A stretch of DNA of 64,000 nucleotides from Daucus carota subsp. sativus (lineage: Eukaryota > Streptophyta > Magnoliopsida > Apiales > Apiaceae): the NCBI RefSeq assembly GCF_001625215.2, contig NC_030381.2, forward strand, positions 2,071,131-2,135,130, read 5' to 3'. This document shows positions 11,720 to 23,300 of the stretch, piece by piece (positions within the stretch are counted from its first letter, which is position 1; every line of letters begins with the position of its first letter). A program made the translations under genes and the position numbers. The notes under the pieces are model-generated. The model was not told the origin of the DNA and made no database searches. It saw nothing but the letters and a program-made list of their open reading frames with translations.

Positions 11720-12294
11720 CAAAGTGTTTGGATGTAGTGCTTCTGGACTTAAAAGTGGCATAAGCTCACTTCCACTTTTTTGCTGCCGTTTGGCAAATTA
11801 TATGAAGTGCTTATATATTGTAATAAAAGCCGAAGAAAAAAGCTAGGGGCTTTTTTCCTTCTTTCTAATCTTCTTCAGTATTGCTTAATGTTTGATACAT
11901 TGCAAAATTTCAAGTAAATGAATCTACACACGAGACCATATGTACCAGAGATGATCTAAAAAAAACCTAATTAATTCATGACTCGAGATGGATAATAAAT
12001 CTTAGATTTATTATTATAATAATTTTTAATAATAAAATTTTGTATTTATAAAATATTTCATGTATAAATAATAAAAGGTCTTATACTATTATAATTTATT
12101 CTTTAATAGAAACAAATTATTATATTATAAAATTACGAAACTATACCAATTTATAAGTTAAGTTATCCAAACACTTATCAAAAGCTTATAAGTCACGGTA
12201 TTTAACTTATAAGTTCACGTCAACTTCTCACTTCTAATCCACTTATTTACTTTAATAAATAAGTCATTTTTTTCAAGTTCAGCCAAACAGCCCC
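11720..12294. mobile_element. MITE of the GTTTGGC / AAGTAGAAGC family
   Basis: Left part GTGTTTGGATGTAGTGCTTC, right end AGCCAAACAGCCCC, with CTTCTCACTTCTAATCCACT in the right arm as in the copy at 6781. Boundaries are approximate. The remaining spacer to 12812 shows nothing recognisable. Confidence 0.5.
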
Positions 12295-12821
12295 AAAATA
12301 CTCAACTAATCTGGTATATTCGATGTTAAACACAAATATATGGAAATTTGACGAAGTGCTCGAATTCCATAAATGCAGTAAAACCAATTTTCGACTTTTA
12401 CACTCTTGGCTAACGTAAATCACAAAGCTGCAAATCTTTCTAGTTACAAAGAATTCAGAATAAATATAACCAGTTAATCATTCAACTTGTAGTCCAACAG
12501 CATCTTGATCAGTTGGCAGTGATATTTGAACAAGCTGTCATTCTTAAAAAAGTGTAAATGTTATTCTCATCTCTCAATGTATCAAGTTTATAAGAACTTA
12601 CAAACCTTGGTGGAGTCAGCACTTTACGATCAACTTGAACTTGCGAATCATTTCATAATGTGAACATTTGATATCGATATATATGTAATTTTACGAAATC
12701 GAAAGCGATGGTCAAATATTACCTACCACTGATTGTCAATTTAAACGGATAACGGCGAAGAATTCCGTCAATATTATTCCATTTTATTGTAACGTCATAT
12801 CGTGCATCCAGCACCCACAAT

Positions 12822-13400
12822 TAGGGGTGGCAATCGTTTCGTATACTTTCGTTTCGTGTATTTTCGTGTTTCGTGTACTCGAAGGTGAAACCCGTATCCG
12901 CCCGTTATTAATTTCGTGTACCTAATTTGAAACCCGTATCCGTTTCGAATTGTTTCGTGTATATTTCGTGTACTTTTCGTGTATATTATATATAAAAATA
13001 TTAATATATTTTTTAATCAAAAAATGGATTTAATATATATTTTCCTTTATAAATTTATTAAATGTGAATGATATATATTATACTTGTATACAATTCTTTA
13101 TAAATTTGTTAATGTATCCACAATATATATCCACACATACGTATAAATATATACTTTATACTCAATTATATATTTAATATATCATTACATATATATAATA
13201 AATGTAATCTACAAATATTTCGTGTACTTTCGTGTATTTCGTGTACCCCAAATGAAAACCCATATCCGACACGAAATCTATCGTGTAATTTCGTGTTCGT
13301 GTACTTTCGTGTTTCGTGTATCGAAAATCAAAACCCGTATCCATTTTTTTCGTGTCGTTTCGTTTCGTGTTAGTGTGTTACGTGTCAAATTGTCAGGTCT
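12822..13400. mobile_element. Mutator-type non-autonomous element built of TTTCGTGTA motifs
   Basis: Flanked by the 9-bp direct repeat ACCCACAAT at 12813-12821 and 13401-13409, the Mutator hallmark. Ends TAGGGGTGGCAATCG and, on the other strand, AGACCTGACAATTTGAC. Both arms are dense in TTTCGTGTACTTTCGTGT and AAACCCGTATCCG words in the same orientation, around an AT-rich centre. The open frame at 13222-13434 only reflects these repeats. Confidence 0.75.
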
Positions 13401-13684
13401 ACCCACAATAGCCTTTTTATATTTGCAGACATAACCGCTAAATTATCAAATAAATTTTCAACAATTTTTCTTAAAAAGTTTTAGAACCTCGGTCATTTCT
13501 CAAAAATAAATTAGAACTGACTTAGTACTTTTTTAGTGATTTAATTTTTTCAAATTTACCCATGAATCACTTTTATTTTTGTTATGACATTTTTATCTTT
13601 ATTATTACATTTTTAATAACTTATAAATTATTAATAAATCAAAATTATTTAACAAACATTTTAAAATCATATTAATTCGTCATA

Positions 13685-13963
13685 AATCACAATCTTAAAC
13701 TCAGCCAAAAAATCACCTATTCCTATCTATGTCTTTCTACATCCGTCATGGAGCAATAATACATCTAGCTTATCATTGTAATCTTCAAGCTTACTGATCA
13801 CAATCTTAAACTCAGTCAAACAAGCACCTAATCCTATCTCTGTCTTTCTACATGCGCCATGCAGCAATAATATATCTAGCTTTTCATTGTAATCTTCAAG
13901 CTTACCGATCACTTCATCTATTTTACAGCCGTTAAAGCCAGTAAAACCAGTGCGAGATAACAC
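13685..13963 (-). pseudogene. Fragment of a repeat-containing coding sequence, family unknown
   Basis: Two tandem copies of a 111-bp unit read in one open frame on the minus strand, giving a 37-residue repeat (KLEDYNEKLDILLLHGACRK in one copy, KLEDYNDKLDVLLLHDGCRK in the other). The 111-bp period is a multiple of three, and the differences are mostly conservative, so the unit was once translated. The frame closes in the second copy where the first has a Glu codon. It lies 3' of the PIAL gene on the same strand and could be a leftover exon. I do not recognise the protein. Confidence 0.35.
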
Positions 13964-14349
13964 ACCAGCGGAACCAGGGCGGGGGACAAGGATAACACAT
14001 CAACGGAATTTACATTTTGGCCTTACTTTTTGCTACATTGAGCCCTACTTGATCACATCAGATCAATAAAATTTATCATATAACAAAAGAGAAATGTGAA
14101 GGGGAGGGTGTCTTCTTGCTGAATGCATTCAACTAGATAGAGATATCGAACGGTCTTGGACATACTCCTGAACTACCTCGCTGCGCGAGACCTACCTCTG
14201 AACTGCCTACTAGCAAGGATCAAAACAACATGCTAATACCTAGTTTGTTATAAACCTTAACCGGATACCTAGTATTACAAGGTTAAGTCAGGGGGACTGC
14301 TAATTCTCTTTATACTTACTCGACGATTGATTGATCCTGCCCAGTAGTA

Positions 14350-17300
14350 CTAGCAGGTTGGGTATGGGATACCAGATATGGATGTGGCCATATTGGTTGA
14401 AGGCCTGGTAGTTGGAACTGGTGTTGACATGTTGAGCGCTTCTGTGGTAGGATTCATACTCATTGCCTTCAGGACATGTTGTGGGTACGGAATACCAGAT
14501 ATGGATGTGGCCACATTGGTTAAAGGCCTGGTTGTTTGAACTGGCTGCGCTGGTTGGGTAATGAACTGGTTCAGGGCAGCAGAATAAGCGGCCCCTGATA
14601 GACTTCCACGCATGCGGCCTGTTGGCCGCCACTCCTGCCCTGCAGCTGACATATCCACTAAAACTTCAGGCGTTGCCGGTTGGATTGTTCCTCCAGTGTT
14701 GCCCGTCAAAGGCCTGCTGTCTGCAGAGACATTCCTTATGATAGGAGGTTCTTGTACTAGACCTGAAAGCATTTGTGAGCTTATTCCTGCTAATTGGGAT
14801 GCTTGTTGAGCTGATCTATGGGACTGTCCCGGCTGCTGACCAACAGGTGGTGTGGAAGTAACCCTATTCAGCAGACCTCCATGAGGAGATTGAGTAGGTG
14901 GTCCGTGAACCGATGACCTGACCAGGCTTGGGGAGGGACTCCGTATGTTCAACATTCTTTGTCCTATAGATTGTTGATGCAAGTTATGGCCATCAGTAAC
15001 AGGTACTGTGGGGACTCGATAACCACGAGGATGTCGACTAGAAACTGTCGGAGTAATTGGTTGAGATGGCTGACTTGGACTGAACTGACCCTGCTGACCC
15101 CAACTCTACATGGAGAAGAACAATCAGCCAGTCAAGCATATAATGTATAGTATGCATGGACAGAACGCTATAATGAGATAAAAGTGATATAAAGAAACTT
15201 GTTTTTATACCCTTACTTGCTGCTGCAACGAAGATAAGGACATGTATGCCCCCGGGTATGAACTGAGATGAGACATAGGCTGCTGACGCCTTTCAACATT
15301 ACTGAAAACTGGGTTAGAGCTGTTTACCATCAAAGGGTTAGGACATATCTGAGAAGCATTTATTGGCCTTTGTTGCAAAATAGATGGTGAAGCTTGGACA
15401 GGAAGGCCTTGAACACTGTTTGTATTTATAGATGTTGTAGGAAACCTCACATATTCATTGACCATATCAAAATTACTGAACTGTTGTACCGGTGTATTTA
15501 CGGGAAGAGCACTCTGGCTTGGCGCATCAGAGGCTGCAAGGGGAGGTGCATGAAAACTATCAGGCTCCCGACTAAGAGCAGGAGATATGGCATCAGTTAA
15601 CACAGGAGATACATGACTTGTAGGAGCGGATACTGAGACAGCATTAACCTGGGCATCTATCCTGCCATCTGATGTTTCAGATCCATGAATGGGCAAATAA
15701 ACTCCTGACCCGTAGCAATCTTTAAATTGCAACGGAGTGCTCTGATTAATTACATTTGTACTCTTAGTACACGGGTTGCTCAACTGGTCCTGCTTATGCG
15801 CTAAAAGGGGATTTACACATTCATTTTCACCATCACTCACTATGTCCATCACATCAACTTCTTCAGTTAGATCCATTATGGGAGGAAGTCTGTTTGTCAC
15901 TGTACACTGTGGAAGGACAATGTCATCCAGAGTACAATTTGAGGTTTCTTCATGTTGCGTGTCACTTTGATTGTTGCTTTCAGTTGCAGCTTTCCATGAT
16001 CCGTCAGCAGATATCATCACAGCAGCAACATTAACTCCCACATCCTCTAAAATCTAATAAAGAATTGGCATATTTACTTAAAAGTACAGAAGAATACATT
16101 TCCAGAACAAGAAACAGCAACAAGTACTCGCCTTCACCATCTTCTGATCTATACGAATGTCATTAAAGCAGACAGTCTGGTTACAGTGGGGGCAGCGCCA
16201 GGATGGTCGTCTTAAATTCATATCCACATAATTGTCGAGATCAAAAGACTGTCAAAAAGGGGTACGGCAAAGCATAAATATAAATGAATACTCCATTAAA
16301 CAAATTTCGGATAAATGAAGTGGGAATCAAGTGAACTTCTACTAATCTATGTAGACATTTTTGCAAAAACATATGTCCATAATGATAAGTGATAGAAAGG
16401 GTGGAAACTGGAAACTAGCAAGTAACCCTCAACAAGTTTCCAACTCACTCTCAACATTGATCCTCTGAAGTCTACACTCAAAGTCAAAGATATAAAAGAA
16501 CGAGACATCAACAAGGAGTTGCATGATTTTTAAAGACAAATCTAGGATAATCACTACGTTTCGCTTCAGTAATGTTTGAGCTTTTAGTTTCTCTTTTATG
16601 TCCATTGAGCTATTACACTTCTTTCCCATCTCAGTTACAAGTAAAGAAACACACATGCCATTACAGTATTAGCAAACGCCTTTAAAGGCCGATCATCTCC
16701 TTCGCTTAAAAACAGTAAGCAACCTCCATTTTTCACCAGAAAATTACAGTTTATGATTGTATGCAAGGTTCAATATCCAAATAAGAAAACACATCCCGTA
16801 CTATGGTATAATCACCCACCGATCATCTCTTCGCTAAAATAGTAAGCAACTAACATTTTTCACCAGATCCTTTTAAGTAATCAAAAAAGAGAACACATCC
16901 CTTACTATGATACAATCACCCACTCAGAGCATCTCCAACCCATTACACTATATTGGTTTAACTTTTTTACATCAAATAATGGTAAAAGTTGCACTATTTC
17001 CATAATCAAATCCAACCCATTTTACACTACGCAGGCACGTATTGCACTAAAGTATCTTACTTGTATTAAAACGAATAAGACTGGGTAAAATGGTATGAAT
17101 TTGCTTAAAAAGTAATAACGCTGAGAACAGGCATATGTTTGGGATCTTGAGAAACACTATAAACATTGCAGTTTTTAAAGTCGGGTCGGAGTTATTTTTA
17201 TACTAAAATCATGTAAAACTACAAATTTACAGTTATACAGGAAAATGGCCTTCTCAATTAGAGCTGACAAAAATATCAAGTTGCTACTTTATTATTTCTA

Positions 17301-20300
17301 CAAAAACGCACAAGCATAGTGCTAAAATCTCTAAAAAGTAAAGAGTGAGAAGAGTCCAGCAAACACAGCCAAAAAAGGTTCTAGTATCAGCAAGCTTGCT
17401 ACTTGAGAACTGCAAAGACACTCTACCCATTGCTAATTAACGTTGATCAACAAGAACTGTGAAACGATCCAGACAAAACTAAAAATTCGCTATATAAACA
17501 ATTCAATGATGCTACTAGACAAAATTATCTCTTACAATAAGAATTAGCATGTGTTTTCTGTCAACGTGCAGAGTGCAGACAATAGAGAGACTGACCTGAT
17601 GATGTTTGCATAAAACACCTTTGACAGGAATTCTGATACGCTTCATGCTGTCGACATTGAAAATCAATATAAAAATTCATTAATTTAGCTAAATACTAAA
17701 TTTAAATTTAGGAGTTAAAGTGCTAAACAGTTAAAGTTTAGGAATCTATGTATGAACAGTAAAAGTTGGAGGTATGCACTAGAATAAAAAATTTAAAAGT
17801 GGTTCATTGTGTTGCTAAGATATGCATGAAGCACACGAAAGATGATATGTGTGCTCAGTTATTAGAATTTATTTAAACCTTGAAGCAAAAGGTTAAGTAT
17901 AAATTACCCAAGCTGAACAACTTCCACTAATATGCATAATGACTAGATAGTATTTTACCATGTCCATGATTACTTTCAAAAGACCGAACACTTTAAAAGG
18001 AAGAGATAATTATTAAAATACAGAGGAATACCTTATTGGACAACTTAGTGAAACTCGAGATGGCCCTTCAGTCAAATCCGTATCTATTTGAAAAATAATT
18101 TTTGTTATTACAACAAGGACGGGGAAGTACAGATACAGTGCCACAAACACACATAATTACGTTTAGCAAAAATTTTCAACAAAAAGAAAATCCAAGAGGA
18201 CAACCTGAATCCAGTAAAGCAACAGTAGGCTGAACATAATCTTGCAAGATGGGACGAACAGGAGGTTTCCCCAAACTCATACGGGCCACCATTATTACGT
18301 AATTGCCTTCATAAAAGTATGAGTGGTCTCAGGGTAACATACTAGACCAAAAATATATATATAAAAAGAAAAACCATTACAAACCATTATACTGCCCCAC
18401 GGCTTGAAGAAGATTTGTTCCATGTTTGAGCAATTTAGTTACATTGGTGGGAAGTTGAGGTCCATTGTCCTGAGCAAGGAAAACTGAAGTTATTTGTCCC
18501 ACTATATTATAGGAGCACCCATTATGTTTTAATTATTTTTCAAAAGAAACTCAAAACAAACCATTAAAATATTGCTTCTACTTTCGACACCCTTCCCATT
18601 CAACAGAAAGCTTCCCAGTTGACAATGAAGAAGAACTGGTTAGAATGATCAGTTTATTTTTAAACAAAAAATAAGAGTTCATGATGATAGAAATGTTCAT
18701 ACTTCACTTGCTGCGGACTAATGATACACGCTGATGTCTCCAAGTTGTCTATTTCAGCTACAAATAACCACTGCAGCGCACACGAGATTAAAACATGAGC
18801 AGCACAGATCAAAACAAAGTATCGATATTACATTCTGGAGAGGGGGGTGACTAGGGCGAAGACAAAATCAGTTAGGCCAAAACGTTTTACAACTCACCCA
18901 TAATCTTAATCATTTTTCAGGTGGGAAAAAATACCATTAACCTTCGCACTACTTAACTTCAAAGTAATTTAAAAAAAATTGGCAAGAAAGTAACTTATAG
19001 GAAAAATGATATTGGTTTGCTGTGTTACATGTTCTTTCTTTTTTTTTTCTGTCAGGACTGTGTTGCATGTTCTTATATACATGTATGCAGTATGCCACAT
19101 ACATATGCCTCTATGTATACTTCTTTAAAAGCATGTATGTTAGATATAATTCTCATATTTAATAAGGGGTCTACTTCATTCCGTGCATTTCAAGTACAGA
19201 GACAAGTCATCAATGATACAGAAATTCACAAAACCAATGAGCTGATTTCAATTGAAAATAATGGCTAAGAAATATGTAGTGAAACTGGTGATGTGTGCAC
19301 ACAAAAACACACACTTTGCCGTGTGTAGAAATTTTGTTGTACTGACAAATTGTATTTCAATCTAACATCACTTTTGGCTGATTTAAAGACTTAATGATTC
19401 ACATATATTGACGAATTTTGCATTAATTCCTCCTAAACCTTTATTTTTATAATAGACTACTAAGGTTTTTGGACTTGCATCTCACACTCAAGGAACCAGA
19501 TACCCTACAGGCTATAAGTCATAAGTTCACCAAGATTAACAGCTAGACTTCTGTTCAGCTTAGAGAGGGAGGAGGGAAAACTCTGGAGGTGATATCCAAA
19601 ATAACAATCATGAAAAAAACTTACAACATCTTGTGGGACATTTAAATTTTTCGGTATTTGGAAATCCATCATATACGCCTCATATCCGGGCTACAAGACA
19701 AAACAACGTTTATAAGCCACTTTCAGTATCCAGTATGTGTCCCATCACTTGGGCCTATATCAGTTCTTAACTATAAGAAGTATAACCAGGAAGTACGTAT
19801 TCTTCATATAAATTTGAGAACGGCTACCTTAACAGCAAGAGAAGTGAGAATTTGATCGATTTTCATTTGTGGATAAAATCTGCAGATAGCACAATCACAG
19901 ATAATTCAATTTAATTCAAAATTAAAACAACCGAAAACTTCTTCAAGATTCTTCATAGCATGTGATTCATAATTAACACAGCTTTAAACGCTTACTCTAC
20001 TGCTACAATTAAGGGGGGAAAAGAAGAAAATACTATTATTTTAAGACAAATCACAGACAATATGAAAAATAGAACAGCTGTAAAAGAAGGGCCATTTATG
20101 CACTACTTAATGCAGACCTATGTTACCGGACTCTTTATTTCACCTCACGTACCAGCATTAGACAATCAACACTCAAAGCTTGGGGATGGACACTCGACAC
20201 TTTATTTTGGGCCAAAACATACAAAATTTTTAATATATTGCTGAGGCAGATACTATCACATATTCATGTTGAACACTTCCACCAGAGTCCAAGTAAATAC

Positions 20301-23300
20301 AGCTGCAAACATTACAAAACTAGAACTGAAACCAGGCAAGACAGCTAACAACCTACAAAACTTGCTGTTTTGGATATACAGGCTTGACTCCAAAATAGGT
20401 TAAAAATTAAATATAATAACAAAAAGTAAAAATGCCAATAAAGTTTATTTGGTTCGAAGAAAAACAGCTATTATAATTTTTTTAACATACATTTCCAGTG
20501 TACAAGGTCCTTGCAAATAAACTTATCATTTTAAAAATTGACTAAAAGCAGTATGTGCATTATCAGTTTGACAGACAAAAAAATGGATAACTCTGTCAAA
20601 CTAAAAATGGACACCAGAGCATAGCATAAATATCACCTTGACATTATTGTTGTGATGGTTGGTTCCAAACTACTCATGTCGGTCTTCATATCTATTGTGC
20701 AGCAAAATGCGCTCCCAATCTAAATGAAAACCATACACACTGATATCAACACTACAAAATTCTCTAAACTTCATATCACCGCATGAAAGAATCAGCAAAT
20801 TACAAACCTCATGTGCTAGAGTCTGCAGCTCCTTACTGTCATTATGCAAAAACCATCCATTCTTGCAGGCAGTCTATTGCAGTTAAGAAAGAATAACATA
20901 AAAATTCATTGATTGATAGATAACCAAACTAATCAAGCTTGAAGACTTCACGAAAGAAAATACCACCACCACGAAGCATACAACACATAGATGCAAACGA
21001 TTAATATATCACTTATCATCAGCACATATCACAATGAGTACTCTATATACTTTATCACTTTGTTAATCGATCTTAATAGGGTGTCATTACAAGCGCTTAA
21101 GTTGATATAAACATCACTTTGGCAAGTGACCAAGTTGATATTTAACCCATTTTTAATCAAATAATATTGGCTCAAAGTTGTATGCCTGTAAAAAGGGATA
21201 ACAAGGCAAATGCAATAAATAATATTACCTTTACGGAGATCATTAAAACCATAATTGCTGCTTGTAATGCACAATCACTTCTGTGTTCACATATCTGCAT
21301 GTTAAATGTTCATAGCAAAAGAATGAAGTTCGTAATCAAATAATTTCAATATAGAAGTATAAAGATTGCATTCCATATGAGACTGAAATTCATATTTAAA
21401 CAAATATAATAGATGATAATTATCAACAAACATAATATTTGAGGTTCGGGTAAAGATTTTGTTTACTTGTTACTGCTATGAATATTTCTACAAGTATAGC
21501 GGATATTTGCTTAAACCAAATATTAGAGAGTCATATGACAGATGACCAACTTTTATAGAAAAATGCCCCTTTATTGGTTACAGCCTTGCAGACTAAAGAA
21601 AATAATGCCAACTTAAATAAACAATATACTCCTAGAAACTAGACGTGTATGAATGGTTAGCAAAAATTAAGAACCAGATAACCAGATACAAGAAAGATGA
21701 TTTCAGCTTTCTAGATCACGAAAAATGACTGGAGTTTAAACCATATTAACCATAACAATATGAGCTACAACAGCCTTTGTTACACTCCAAAAATTTATTT
21801 AACTTTAATCTTATCTCTACTGAATTACAGAATCTAGACCTTAATGTTCTTTACAAGGCAACTAAAGCTAAACATGTCCAAAAAAAGGGACTTGGGTCAA
21901 CTATTCATACGTTACAAGATACTACAAAATATGCACCCTCCATTCTAAATTCATCCATTTCCACTTTAAGAAGTACATGGGCTTTGACAGATGCCTGTTT
22001 GTAAAGCTAACTACGGTCCAGCAGATGCAGTCACTTGCGCCAATGTGAGAGCCTCCTTTTCTTTTTCTTCCATATGCAAACTTACTCCATATATCTGATG
22101 AATCTTTTAAATATAGTAACTAATACACAGAAAACTGCTACTGATACTTTTGAACAAAATAGGACTTCCCCTGTTCCGACTTCCTTGACACAGATGAAAC
22201 TTGAGCAGAGAAAAGAAGTATAATAGTCGGCCTCAGTCTCTTAGTTTAATGTGTACAGCTATCGAAAATTCGTTAGACACACAAAATATATTTAACTCAG
22301 AATACAAAAGATGTGTTTTTTGTAGGGAAAAAAACAGTAAAGATATTGAATTGAAGTTCAAGTGGAATTATATTCAAGACGATATAATTTTTTAACCTAA
22401 AAGGATTAATAAAATTCTTGTTATATACTAGTCTTACCACAATACCAATCTACCTTGAATTAATTTTATATAAATAATTTCTTTTGGATATGATAGCATA
22501 GATGCTTATACATACCAGTATAAATTGCAGCTATTTATAAACCAATAACATGACACTCAATTAATAAATATTACCTGCTTCAACAACGTAGGAAACTGCA
22601 AGTCAAACTTTGGAACTTCGCTACTTGCAAGGGCATAATCAATACATCTGCATTTGACAAGAGAATGAGTAATGAACTGCGTGAAGTATATAAGTAAAGT
22701 GAATCTAATAAGCACATCCAGAGATAGAACTCAGACTTATATCACTTCTTTTAGCAAGATATAAACTTAAAAATATGATATTATATTAGGAGAAAAGATT
22801 ACTTATCTACTGGTTTTCATATATGAACACACAAATCACTGCTTGAAATCAAGAGAACATATTTGATCACTTTTAGCTGCTAGTCAGAGGGCACTGAAAC
22901 ACTGCGCAAATACCTAATCTCTGAACCCTTTAGGTAATGCTGTTGATGTACTTTAGTATTCCTTGACAAAAGACTGGGAGTCCTACAGTTAGAGGTGTTG
23001 ACTCTGTAAATGATTATGAGAATGATGCTTGAATCAATTTCCCTAGATCTTAGTATGTTCTTTAACTTCTGTTCCTCTGGCAAAATTTGTCCATTTCTAC
23101 CAGTACTCCCTATCTATATATGTAATTCTTCTCCTCTATTCTAATTTGCCTAATTCAGGTACACATATCTCACTGTAATTATATATACTTATAATCCTTG
23201 GTATAATACTCCAATTACGGCTTATATTGATCAAGCAAAGTGTAAAAATAGTTAAAGTCTACACCATTCAACACCAAAGCTGCTACTCTGGCCTATAGAT

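Noticed and set aside
13222-13434. Open frame in the TTTCGTGTA repeats
   Set aside because: Produced by the repeat array of a TIR element.
14300-14632. Second minus-strand frame over the PIAL last exon
   Set aside because: Shadow frame; the 14350 frame carries the conserved WRP.GRMRGSL box.
16926-16945. Tourist-like end AGAGCATCTCCAACCC in a PIAL intron
   Set aside because: No inverted partner or target duplication found, so no element is called.
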